Origin: Yinghuangia elevatio | GTDB taxonomy: Bacteria; Actinomycetota; Actinomycetes; Streptomycetales; Streptomycetaceae | Direction of reading: 5' to 3' | DNA length: 64,000 bases | Assembly (NCBI RefSeq): GCF_040649515.1 | Contig: NZ_JBEZFP010000031.1 | Location: forward strand, 14,255-78,254 | In this document: positions 43,201 to 50,067 of the stretch, piece after piece | Layout: each line of letters starts with the position of its first letter | How positions within the stretch are numbered: the stretch's first letter is position 1 | The notes under the pieces: model-generated | The model's input: the letters and a program-made list of their open reading frames with translations, nothing else | What the model was told of the DNA's origin: nothing | The model's database searches: none | Made by a program: the position numbers and the translations under genes

Positions 43201-44855
43201 TCCACGACGAACCTGTTGCGCTCCGGCGGACCTTCCGGGTCGAGCGGCATGTACGCGGCGCCTACGGCAAGGACAGCGAGCAGCGCGATCACCGCCTCGG
43301 ACCCGTGTGGCAGGGAGAGTGCCACGACGTCCTCCGGCCCTACGCCGAGATCGGCGAGTCGCGCCGCGAACGCCTCCACCTTGGCCGTCAGTTCCCCGTA
43401 CGTCAGCCGTACGGAGGCCGAGTCGACCGCCGGCGCATCGGGCCGTTCGCGGGCCCATCTGCGCAGCAGGTCAAGCACATCCGGCGCGGGAGGCCGCGGG
43501 CGTCCGGGCATCGGACCGGATCCGGTGCGGGCGGCGGAGCCGGTCACGACGCTGGTCCTCGCACCGCTCTCACCCGCCAGCACGGCCAGGAACTCCTGGG
43601 CGTACTCCGCCAGATCATCCGCCGTGCAGCACGAAGGGTTGGCGTCGAACGCGACGTGGATGCCGCCGCCGGCCTCGCCGCGGTCGTAGACGTTCACCGA
43701 CAGGTCGGCGACCGGTCCGGCGGACACGTTCCCCGCGGTGCCGCGCGCCGCACCGAACATCGGCCCTTCGCCGTACGGCATGACGTTCACCACCGCCGCG
43801 AACAACCGCCGGTCGCCGCCGACGAGCCCGAGGTCCCGCGCGATGTCCTCGTATCGGTAGCGCTGGTGTCGGCGTACCGTGCGTAGTTCGCGCGCGACGG
43901 CCGCCGTCGCGTCCGCGATCGAGTCTCCCGCGCCGGCCCGAATCCGCAGCGGCAGCACGTTGAGGACCATGGCGGGCACCCGGAGCGCCGCGCTGCCGAC
44001 CCGGTTCATCATCGGAAACCCGACCAGGGTCTCGGGCACGCCGGCGCGGCGGCAAAGGACCATGCCCGCGCCCGCGGCCAAGGCCACCGGCCAGGTCGCC
44101 CGCGCGGCACGGGCCACTACGCGGACCCGTTCGGCGGTCGCGTGCGGCAGCGCCGCCTCAAGGCGCAGCGTACGCACGGACGGGTGGGCCGCAACCCGTC
44201 CGAGAGCGATCGCGGGCGGCCGGTCGGCAAGGTGCTCGTTCCAGAAGTCCCGGGACTCCCGGCGCCGGGAGGAGTCCAGGTAGGTGGCCTCCTCTTCCAG
44301 CACGGAGGTCAGACGTCCGAAGGGCGACGGGTCAGGCTCGGTGCCTGCGGCCAGGGCGGTGTACAGCGCCGCGACCCGGCGCATGACGATCGCCACGCCG
44401 TAGCCGTCCAGGAGCACGTGGTGCATGCGGTGGTACCAGAGGTGCATGGCCGTGCCGGTGCGCAACACCGCGTGGACGAACAGCGGTTCGGCTCCGAACG
44501 GGTCGACGGCGGTCGCGGCGTCGTCCGCCATCCAGGCTCTGGCGGCGGCCTCCGGGTCGGGTTCGGCACGCAGGTCGACGAAGCGCGGCGCCCAGCGTAC
44601 GGCGGCCCCCGGGATCTGGCCCGGCCCGGTCGGGCCGACCGAACCTGCGGGGCCGGCGACAATGCGCATGCCGAGGGCGTCCGCCTCACCGACCGCACGG
44701 CGCAGCGCGGACTCGAAGTATCCGTACCGGAGTTCACCGTCGATGCGGACATACTCGGCGATGTTGTAGGCACCCGGGTTCGGCGCGATGAGATGCCCGG
44801 TCAGTACGCCGCGCTGGGCGGCGGTCAAGGGCAGCACGAGTCCGTCGCTCTCCAA
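40269..44855 (-). CDS. NRPS with C-A-PCP-reductase architecture (myxochelin-synthetase-like)
   Basis: A 1528-residue one-module synthetase. The C domain (about 8-430) has HHVLLDG at 145-151. The A domain (about 455-995) has A3 HTSGSTGRPKG, A5 NTYGPTE, A7 YRTGDL, A8 GRADDELKISGHR and Lys984. A PCP (about 1015-1085) has FFALGGQSL with the phosphopantetheine Ser. A reductase domain (about 1146-1500) has GATGFVG and YAHSK. Product release should therefore be NAD(P)H-dependent, to aldehyde or alcohol. The specificity code, aligned to GrsA by eye, is D-A-E-G-V-G-T-V-V-K, close to lysine-type codes. Residues about 624-667 are a Gly-Ser repeat inserted between A3 and A4. Codon 815 (42411-42413) is TTA. 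The first module partner is not in the window. Confidence 0.92.
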   Translation of the reverse strand: MESDGLVLPLTAAQRGVLTGHLIAPNPGAYNIAEYVRIDGELRYGYFESALRRAVGEADALGMRIVAGPAGSVGPTGPGQIPGAAVRWAPRFVDLRAEPDPEAAARAWMADDAATAVDPFGAEPLFVHAVLRTGTAMHLWYHRMHHVLLDGYGVAIVMRRVAALYTALAAGTEPDPSPFGRLTSVLEEEATYLDSSRRRESRDFWNEHLADRPPAIALGRVAAHPSVRTLRLEAALPHATAERVRVVARAARATWPVALAAGAGMVLCRRAGVPETLVGFPMMNRVGSAALRVPAMVLNVLPLRIRAGAGDSIADATAAVARELRTVRRHQRYRYEDIARDLGLVGGDRRLFAAVVNVMPYGEGPMFGAARGTAGNVSAGPVADLSVNVYDRGEAGGGIHVAFDANPSCCTADDLAEYAQEFLAVLAGESGARTSVVTGSAARTGSGPMPGRPRPPAPDVLDLLRRWARERPDAPAVDSASVRLTYGELTAKVEAFAARLADLGVGPEDVVALSLPHGSEAVIALLAVLAVGAAYMPLDPEGPPERNRFVVDDVRPALVVTPEVYAELASGATPVRGSAVRPVRPDAAAYIIHTSGSTGRPKGVVVSRAALASFVAAAGERYGPGSGSDFGSDFGSDFDSGSGPGSGSGSGSGSGSGSGSGSGSGSGERLLHFAPLHFDAAVEEVFLALGAGATLVPRGSGATESVAALLRTCAEQRITWLGLPTAYWHEVAYALGGSAANAVPLPSALRTVVIGGEPALPEHVRSWRRAAGADRVRLVNTYGPTEACVVALTAELAGPTAVYDGSGDVPIGAPLPGMHTVVLRGDGSEVAPGETGELYVIGDQLADGYHGRPEETAARFGPVGAVSGSPRAYRTGDLVRARRDGLLCFVGRADDELKISGHRVHPAEVEAALVALPGVRHAAVVGHEHAPGLRSVVAFVVAEPSTALPGVDALRARLLRELPSAVVPSTFHFVDELPLTRAGKTDKAALRELLPAAMRSRSPSPLPAPSASHTEEGLQALVTTVWADILGVDAPAPDEDFFALGGQSLQTIQVANRLSVATGTEIAVAAVFARPTLRELAAYLGSVTASDSPSDLASASGRSSGSDRGSDPGSDRGAGSDRQGAVLPGHVRPARRVPRPGTSARRILLTGATGFVGAHLCAELLANFEDVHLTCLVRGDAPSNRLHRALTSWGLPADPPAHRVAFVRTDLGRPDLGLAAADRRALVDNRATRVDTIVHAAAEVSLLRGTRSLRAVNIDATAAVLELAAEAGASVHHLSTLSAARPEPPYTADEFIEVGEEGGGYAHSKWIAEQLVEQAVARGVPAAVHRLGRVTGARSTGIVNERDILWRILFAGLPHGRLPQLHDAEVWTPADELASDLARLVTRSPEPGLVLNHAPQGTVALATVHEWLRAYGYRFAVVPATTWAADPALRTDDESAATLALFDGSAPGARAVAATARAIRAASQFRALGGAGSSVRPVDAALMHRYLDHCVRRGRLPAPGALAAAAAHPSAQAGNSDRAASDYH
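42855..42986 (-). repeat. Hexanucleotide repeat encoding a Gly-Ser linker inside the A domain
   Basis: On the plus strand this is a long run of GAACCC, GAGCCC, GAGCCG and GAAGTCCGA units. Read on the minus strand it gives about 44 residues of (Gly-Ser)n with three GSDF units at one end. It sits between core motifs A3 and A4 of the NRPS adenylation domain, a loop that tolerates variation. Reading frame is kept throughout. Confidence 0.9.
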
Positions 44856-44875
44856 TCACCGTCCACGCCCCACGA

Positions 44876-44905
44876 ATTGCCGCTCGGACGATTGCCGATC
44901 GGACA
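44876..44905. repeat. 15-bp tandem repeat just upstream of the NRPS gene
   Basis: ATTGCCGCTCGGACG is followed directly by ATTGCCGATCGGACA, 21 bases before the NRPS start. The distance fits an operator or leader element, but no regulator is known. Confidence 0.7.
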
Positions 44906-45130
44906 GCAGGGAACCTCGCGGGCTCGGTCGCTCCTCTGGCCGCGGTCGCGCGGGAACCGTTCGCGCAGCTCACAGCGCAGGGTCTGCCCGCTCGGCCCGT
45001 CGGGGCAAGGCTTCGGCGAACTCGTGACGGCACGGCAACCTGAACGATGCGAATCCGCCGCCATGCGGAGACCGGTCCGCCCCGGCGCCCGAACTCGCCC
45101 GGACTACCGGTCCTCGCGCGTACGCCGGAC

Positions 45131-45418
45131 TCAGGGGCCGGTCGGAGCGAAAGCCGTGCCGAACTGCGCCGATCCGTGGTTGTTGTGTCCGCCGCCCCCG
45201 CCGCCTCCCCCGGAGGTCTGCGACGGCACGGCGGCCGGGCGCTGCGGGCGGTCCGCGTCGGGGGCCTCGGGACCGGTGAGGCGCCCGATGACGAGCGCGG
45301 AGACGAACACCGGGACCATGATCGCGACGAAGGCCGCGGACCTGCCCCAGCCACGCAGTTCACCGTCATCGTCATCGGTGGCGGCGGTGGCAGTGGCAGT
45401 GGCAGTGGCGGTTGTCAT
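45131..45418 (-). CDS. Small single-pass membrane protein
   Basis: A 95-residue protein. It starts with a short (Thr-Ala) repeat encoded by GTGGCA units, then DDDDGELRGWGR, one transmembrane helix (SAAFVAIMVPVFVSALVIG) and a Pro/Gly tail containing an eight-Gly run before HNNHGSAQF. The ATG at 45418 is preceded by GGAGGG at seven bases, so translation is likely. I do not recognise the family. It shares the strand of the NRPS but lies upstream of it, separated by about 275 bases without a gene. Confidence 0.65.
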   Translation of the reverse strand: MTTATATATATAATDDDDGELRGWGRSAAFVAIMVPVFVSALVIGRLTGPEAPDADRPQRPAAVPSQTSGGGGGGGGHNNHGSAQFGTAFAPTGP

Positions 45419-45566
45419 CGTCGGCCCTCCGTGTGCTCGTGTTCCTCCGGACCCACGTCCGACCAGGTAGTCGGCGCGGAGTGCGGCACAGTTCCCGTGT
45501 GCGGCCAAACGACGCCGCCGCCCCGCCGTCACGTGGGGCTTCCCCGGGTGGCAGCATGAGCGGACG

Positions 45567-46436
45567 ATGCCTGCCTGGTCACGCCTCCGAGCCGTACGCG
45601 CCGCGCTGTTCGCGGCCGTGTGCGTGACGCTCGCGGTCTCCGGGCACGTCTTCATGTCGGACAGCCCGGTGCCCTGGTGGGCCCCGGCCGCCGCGATGCC
45701 GGTCCTGACCGCACTGGCCTGGGCGGCTGCTGGACGCGAACGCGGGCTCCCCGCGATCGGCGTGGCACTCGTCGGAGCGCAGTCAGTGCTGCACGGCCTG
45801 TTCGGTTGGGCCCAACAGGCCGCGGCGGCCGGCTCCGGTGCGGCCACCACCGGCTCCGCTGCCCACGCGGGTTCCACGGCGCGGCAGATCGAGGCCGCGT
45901 GGCTGCGCGTCCTGCTGTGCAACGAGGACGTGCCCGCGCCCGCCGGGGCGACGCGGTCCGCCGCCCGACTCCTCGACCAGATGGGCCTGGACCCCGCGCT
46001 GGCCGCGGTGCCGCCCGGGCAAGGGCCGTTGGGCGGTTCGGGCTTCGGCACGGGCGCCGGAGCGGGCACGGGGACCGGCCTCGGGACAGGATCCGGAGCC
46101 GCGCACGACATCAGTACTGCGGCCGCCGCCCACGGGTCGCACGCCGCATCGGTGCTGCCCACTCACGGCGGTGCGGGAATGCTGCTCGCGCACCTCGCCG
46201 CGGGAATCGGCAGCGCGCTGTGGCTCTGGCGCGGCGACAGGGCGCTGTTCGACCTGTTCCGCCTGCTGGCGTCGCGGACCCGGTGCCTCGGCGCGCTGAT
46301 CCGGGCCTGGCTGCGCTGGGGGGAACCGGCGTTCCCGCAGGTGCCGTACGTCCGGCCGCGCACCGCCCGCGCGCCCGCACGCCCGCTTTTCCGGCCGCTC
46401 AGCCGCCGCGGCCCACCCCTCACGGTCTTCGCCTGA
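45567..46436 (+). CDS. Membrane protein of unknown function
   Basis: A 289-residue protein with an N-terminal helix (RAALFAAVCVTLAVSGHVFM), two more hydrophobic segments (WWAPAAAMPVLTALAWAAA and GLPAIGVALVGAQSVLHGLF), a Gly/Thr/Ala-rich loop (SGFGTGAGAGTGTGLGTG), and a late helix (MLLAHLAAGIGSALWLW). His residues near the helices (GHVFM, AHGSHAA, THGG) are reminiscent of metal-related membrane proteins of streptomycetes, but no function can be assigned. It lies next to the anti-sigma/sigma pair and may be a member of that regulon. Confidence 0.65.
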   Translation: MPAWSRLRAVRAALFAAVCVTLAVSGHVFMSDSPVPWWAPAAAMPVLTALAWAAAGRERGLPAIGVALVGAQSVLHGLFGWAQQAAAAGSGAATTGSAAHAGSTARQIEAAWLRVLLCNEDVPAPAGATRSAARLLDQMGLDPALAAVPPGQGPLGGSGFGTGAGAGTGTGLGTGSGAAHDISTAAAAHGSHAASVLPTHGGAGMLLAHLAAGIGSALWLWRGDRALFDLFRLLASRTRCLGALIRAWLRWGEPAFPQVPYVRPRTARAPARPLFRPLSRRGPPLTVFA

Positions 46437-46571
46437 CCGAGACCGCTTCGGCGACGGGATCCGCCCACACGGGCCGATCCTCGTTCCCGCCTGCCCGTGA
46501 GGACCCAGACTCGTGACAACCCCGCAGATCCGGCGACCACGCCTGCGTGCGTACGCCCGCTCCCGAACCGC

Positions 46572-46829
46572 CTACAACGCGCCGCCGCGCAGTGCCTTGA
46601 GCACGCGTTCGACCGCGTCCGCTCCCGGTTCGACGCCGCCGGCCGCCTGTTCGCGCAGTGCCGCCGCGCCGGCCGCCCACCGCGAACACTTGGGACACCC
46701 GTCGGCGTGCCGCCGCGCGGCGCGCGCCTGCGCGTACCCATCAGCACCGGTGCCCGCACCCGCATCCAGTTCCGCCACCTCGCCGTCCATGACGGCCGAC
46801 AGCACCTCCTGCCAATCTCCGCACTCCAT
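46572..46829 (-). CDS. zf-HC2 anti-sigma factor-like protein
   Basis: An 85-residue protein with the zinc-binding anti-sigma signature: CGDWQEVLSAVMDGEVAEL at the start, then RRHADGCPKCSRWAAG, giving His-x3-Cys-x2-Cys. No membrane segment follows, so it would be a soluble ZAS protein. It diverges from the ECF sigma gene with only 51 bases between the start codons. In most ZAS pairs the anti-sigma gene is downstream on the same strand, so this layout is unusual. Loss of zinc on thiol oxidation is the usual release signal in this class. Confidence 0.75.
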   Translation of the reverse strand: MECGDWQEVLSAVMDGEVAELDAGAGTGADGYAQARAARRHADGCPKCSRWAAGAAALREQAAGGVEPGADAVERVLKALRGGAL

Positions 46830-46880
46830 GCGGCCATCGTCGCCGATGCCCGACCGCGCCCACCACCGAGGGGGTTCCGC

Positions 46881-47459
46881 ATGGACGACGACGCGGTGAC
46901 CTCGACCGCCCTGGCCGCGGGTGCCGGGACGCCGGGCGCGGTCGAGGAGTTCGTCCGCGCCACCCACCGGGACCTGTGGCGGTTCCTGGCGTACCTCGGC
47001 GACCCGCAGAGTGCGGACGACCTCACGCAGGAGACATACCTGCGCGCGCTCAAGGCGCTGCCCGGTTTCGCGGGCCAGTCGTCGGCGCGCACGTGGCTCC
47101 TGTCGATCGGCCGCCGCGTCGTCGTCGACCGCTACCGGGCCGCGGCCGCGCGCCCGCGCACGGTCGACGCCGAGGACTGGGCGGATCTCCTGGAGCGCCG
47201 CCGGCCCGCGAACCTGCCGGGGTTCGAGGAGGGCATAGCCCTCACCGACCTGGTCGCCGCACTGGACCCGGCGCGGCGCGAGGCGTTCGTGCTCACCCAG
47301 ATCCTGGACCTCGAATACGCCGAGACCGCCCGGATCCTCGACTGCCCGATCGGCACCGTCCGCTCGCGCGTCGCCCGGGCACGCACCGACCTCATCGCCC
47401 AGCTCACCCGGGCCGAGGCACAGACCGAGGCACCCGCCAGGGCGCACGCGAAGGCCTGA
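46881..47459 (+). CDS. ECF RNA polymerase sigma factor
   Basis: A 192-residue group 4 sigma factor. Region 2 has FVRATHRDLWRFLAYLGDP, ADDLTQETYLRALKALPGF and ARTWLLSIGRRVVVDRYR. Region 4 has LDPARREAFVLTQILDLEYA and CPIGTVRSRVARARTDL. The organisation resembles SigC-type ECF factors. The ATG at 46881 is chosen by position just after region-free upstream sequence; its ribosome binding site (GAGGGGG) is ten bases away. The divergent zinc-finger protein is the probable antagonist. A strong hairpin follows the stop. Confidence 0.85.
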   Translation: MDDDAVTSTALAAGAGTPGAVEEFVRATHRDLWRFLAYLGDPQSADDLTQETYLRALKALPGFAGQSSARTWLLSIGRRVVVDRYRAAAARPRTVDAEDWADLLERRRPANLPGFEEGIALTDLVAALDPARREAFVLTQILDLEYAETARILDCPIGTVRSRVARARTDLIAQLTRAEAQTEAPARAHAKA

Positions 47460-47470
47460 CCCACTACGCA

Positions 47471-47505
47471 GGGCCCCGGCGCCTCCCCCTGGGACGCCGG
47501 GGCCC
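47471..47505 (+). terminator. Hairpin terminator after ECF sigma gene
   Basis: GGGCCCCGGCG pairs perfectly with CGCCGGGGCCC around a 13-base loop, 12 bases past the stop. A short AACCGACCG repeat occurs downstream at about 47598-47635, before the convergent GNAT gene. Confidence 0.8.
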
Positions 47506-47687
47506 CGCGGCATTGCACGGCAAAACACGGCATCAGGCGGCAACGCGGGGCAACGCGGCGCGAAGCCCCGTGCCCCACCCCGCAGTACGGGGACCATCTG
47601 AACCGACCGAACCGACCGAACCGAACCGCCTGGACCGGCTGATCAACCCGAGCCGTCCGGACCACCCCACTGCGGCGCCCACCCGAA

Positions 47688-48197
47688 CTACCCGATCGGC
47701 GGCACGGGAAGGGTGTAGCGCAGTTTCTCCTTGGCCCCGCCGCCGAGGCGGTTGTAGAAGCGGACCGCGCCTTCGTTCCAGACCGGGGTCTGCCACTGGA
47801 CCTCGGTCAGGCCGAGCTCGCGCGCGACGGCCACGACGGCGTCGAGGAGTTGCCGTCCCAGGCCGTGGCCCCGGCTGCCGTCGCGGAGGAACAGGCAGTC
47901 CATGTGCAGGTATTCGCGGGCGTCCCATGTCGACATCTCCGCCGCGCACGTGGCGTAGCCGACGACCTCGCCGCCCGCGAGCTCGGCCACCACGCAGTGC
48001 AGGCGCGGCGGCGCGGCGGTGCCGAACAGCAGCGGGCCCAGGCGGTCGGCGACGTCGGCCGTCGGCGGCGCGGCCTTCTCGTACGCCGTGTGCTCCCGCA
48101 TCAGTTCGACGATCCGCGGCAGGTCGTGCGGCCGGGCCCGGCGGACCAGGGGCGACGGGCCCGGGACGGCGTCGGGCACGAGGGTGTGATCGTCCAT
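47688..48197 (-). CDS. GNAT family N-acetyltransferase
   Basis: A 169-residue acetyl-CoA-dependent transferase. The strand PLVRRARPHDLPRIVELMRE opens the fold. YLHMDCLFLRDGSRGHGLGR contains the acetyl-CoA pyrophosphate loop, and VQWQTPVWNEGAVRFYNRLG is the C-terminal motif B region. The DxLFLRDGSRGHGxG pattern is close to diamine or amino-acid acetyltransferases, but the substrate is not assignable. The ATG at 48197 gives MDDHTLV; another ATG lies five codons upstream. Confidence 0.87.
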   Translation of the reverse strand: MDDHTLVPDAVPGPSPLVRRARPHDLPRIVELMREHTAYEKAAPPTADVADRLGPLLFGTAAPPRLHCVVAELAGGEVVGYATCAAEMSTWDAREYLHMDCLFLRDGSRGHGLGRQLLDAVVAVARELGLTEVQWQTPVWNEGAVRFYNRLGGGAKEKLRYTLPVPPIG

Positions 48198-48366
48198 CGG
48201 GCCATCATGCACCGGGGCGGCAGGCGGGGTCGGCAGGCGAGGGCGTTACGGAGCAAGTTACGTATAGATACGGCAAAACCGGGATGTACTACCAACCCGA
48301 TGGGCGAGCCATGCGTCTCATTTAGGCACGGGGGACCGAAAGATCCGAGTGATCCGGAGGCACAAA

Positions 48367-48855
48367 ATGAGGAACAAGATGCGCAAGGCGGCCACGATCG
48401 CGGTGGCCTCAGGACTGCTTCTCGGCGCCGGGGCGGCCGCGCCCGCTCTGGCCGTGAGCGGTTCGCCGCCGGGGGTCGCGCACTCCCATCAGGCGTCCGG
48501 TCCGCGCGCCGACGAGGCGGGGGTGGTGCACCGGGTGACGGCGTTCTGGGACCAGTACAAGTCCGCGGTCCTGGGCACCAACCCGGTGATGAACCCCGCG
48601 GAGGTGCGCGGCGAGTTCCTGACGCCGGAGCTGAACGCGGAGCTCGACGCCTGGGCCGAGGCCAACCAGGCCGACCCGGTCTTCCGTGCGCAGAACGTGC
48701 CGGCCGACCGGACCGTGCGGTACGAGGGCAGCGGCATGGGCTACGCCTCGGTCGTGGTCACGCAGTACTGGGGCGACGGCTCGACGAACGACGTCTGGTA
48801 CCGCGTACCGCTGGACGGTTCGCGCATCGCCGGGCTCCAGGACCCGCCCGTGTGA
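48367..48855 (+). CDS. Small secreted protein of unknown function
   Basis: A 162-residue exported protein. The signal peptide is RNKMRKAATIAVASGLLLG followed by AGAAAPALA. The mature part (VTAFWDQYKSAVLG, VRGEFLTPELNAELDAWAEA, FRAQNVPADRTVRYEGSGMG and YWGDGSTNDVWYRVPL) is like a family of short secreted streptomycete proteins with an NTF2-like look. The strong GGAGG six bases before the ATG supports this start. A clean hairpin terminator follows. Role unknown. Confidence 0.78.
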   Translation: MRNKMRKAATIAVASGLLLGAGAAAPALAVSGSPPGVAHSHQASGPRADEAGVVHRVTAFWDQYKSAVLGTNPVMNPAEVRGEFLTPELNAELDAWAEANQADPVFRAQNVPADRTVRYEGSGMGYASVVVTQYWGDGSTNDVWYRVPLDGSRIAGLQDPPV

Positions 48856-48880
48856 TCCGCTGACCAGTGTGCGCAAACTG

Positions 48881-48912
48881 CCGCGCCGGGGCGATGTGTC
48901 GCCCCGGCGCGG
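48881..48912. terminator. Bidirectional hairpin terminator
   Basis: CCGCGCCGGGGCGA and TCGCCCCGGCGCGG form a 14-base perfect stem with loop TGTG, between the convergent secreted-protein and WYL regulator genes. Confidence 0.88.
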
Positions 48913-48946
48913 TGGCACGAGCGGTCGCGGCGGACGTGCCGCGCGG

Positions 48947-49906
48947 TCAGTTGGCGGCGGCGCGGGCGTAGCGCTCGGCCAGGGACCTGAGGTGGTCGAC
49001 GAGTTCGGGGGCGTTCTCCACGGTGAAGTCGGCGCCGAGCATGCCGAGCCAGATCGCCAGCGTCTCGGGGTTGTCGGCGCCGGTGGAGAAGACGCAGGTG
49101 TCGTCGTCGAGCGGCTCGACCGATCCGGCGAACCCCGGGACCCGGGCGGCGATTTCGGCGGCGGGGGCCTTGACGGTCACCCGTACGCGCGTCCTCCACG
49201 GAGCCGCCGCCACGCGCGCCGAGACGTACTCCGCGATGTCCTCGGCCGGCAGGTCGCGCGGCGTGAACCGCGGCCCGGTCGGGATGCGCGGCGACACCCG
49301 GTCGACGCGGAAGATCCGCCAGTCGTCGCGCTGCGTGTCCCACGCGACGAGGTACCACCGGCGCCCCCAGTTGACCATGCGGTACGGCTCGACGTTCCGC
49401 AGCGTCGCGGCCCCGGAGTGGTCCCGGTAGTCGAACCGCAGGCGCTCGTGGTCGCGGCAGGCGGCCGCGATCGTGGTGAGCACCTCCGCGTCCACCCGCG
49501 GCCCCTCCTGCCCCGGCACCGGAACGGTGTACGTCTGCAAGGCGTTGACGCGGCGGCGCAGCCGGTTCGGCAGCACCTGTTCGAGCTTGGCGAGGGCCCG
49601 TAGCGAGGTCTCCTCGATGCCCGACACCGTGCCGCCCGCGGCGGTGCGCAGGCCGACGGCGACGGCCACGGCCTCCTCGTCGTCGAGCAGGAGCGGGGGA
49701 AGGGACGCGCCCGCGCCCAGGCGGTAGCCGCCCGCGGCGCCGCGCGTCGCGTGCACCGGGTAGCCGAGGTTGCGCAGCCTCTCGACGTCGTTGCGCACGG
49801 TGCGCGGGGTGACGTCCAGGCGGTCGGCCAGTTCGGTGCCGGTCCAGTCGCGGTGGGTCTGCAGCAGGGAGAGCAGACGCAAGAGTCGTGCCGAGGTCTC
49901 CAACAT
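48947..49906 (-). CDS. WYL-domain transcriptional regulator (DeoR/YafY-like)
   Basis: A 319-residue regulator. The helix-turn-helix (residues 1-60) reads ARLLRLLSLLQTHRDWTGTE, LADRLDVTPRTVRNDVERL. The WYL domain (about 140-220) has RLRFDYRDHSG, RNVEPYRMVNWGRRWYLVAW and DWRIFRVDRV. The C-terminal WCX extension ends the protein. WYL domains sense small ligands or nucleic acids. It diverges from the DHA2 exporter, which it probably regulates; an imperfect dyad lies between. Confidence 0.88.
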   Translation of the reverse strand: MLETSARLLRLLSLLQTHRDWTGTELADRLDVTPRTVRNDVERLRNLGYPVHATRGAAGGYRLGAGASLPPLLLDDEEAVAVAVGLRTAAGGTVSGIEETSLRALAKLEQVLPNRLRRRVNALQTYTVPVPGQEGPRVDAEVLTTIAAACRDHERLRFDYRDHSGAATLRNVEPYRMVNWGRRWYLVAWDTQRDDWRIFRVDRVSPRIPTGPRFTPRDLPAEDIAEYVSARVAAAPWRTRVRVTVKAPAAEIAARVPGFAGSVEPLDDDTCVFSTGADNPETLAIWLGMLGADFTVENAPELVDHLRSLAERYARAAAN

Positions 49907-49926
49907 ATTTCGAGTCTGCCCTTCCT

Positions 49927-49947
49927 TTAGGAACGAAGCTTGCCTAA
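49927..49947. promoter_or_regulatory. TTAGG-N11-CCTAA dyad in the WYL/exporter promoter region
   Basis: Five-base inverted arms TTAGG and CCTAA separated by 11 bases, located 20 bases upstream of the WYL start. A candidate operator for the WYL protein; support is positional only. Confidence 0.35.
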
Positions 49948-50067
49948 TGGCCTCCTAGAGTTCAAGCAGTGGAGATGAGCGGTGGCCACCGAACTCCCGG
50001 CAAAGGCAAGACCGTCCCCCTGTTCGTGACATCTGAACGTCTCCGAGCATCTCTGAGGAGCAGTCCC

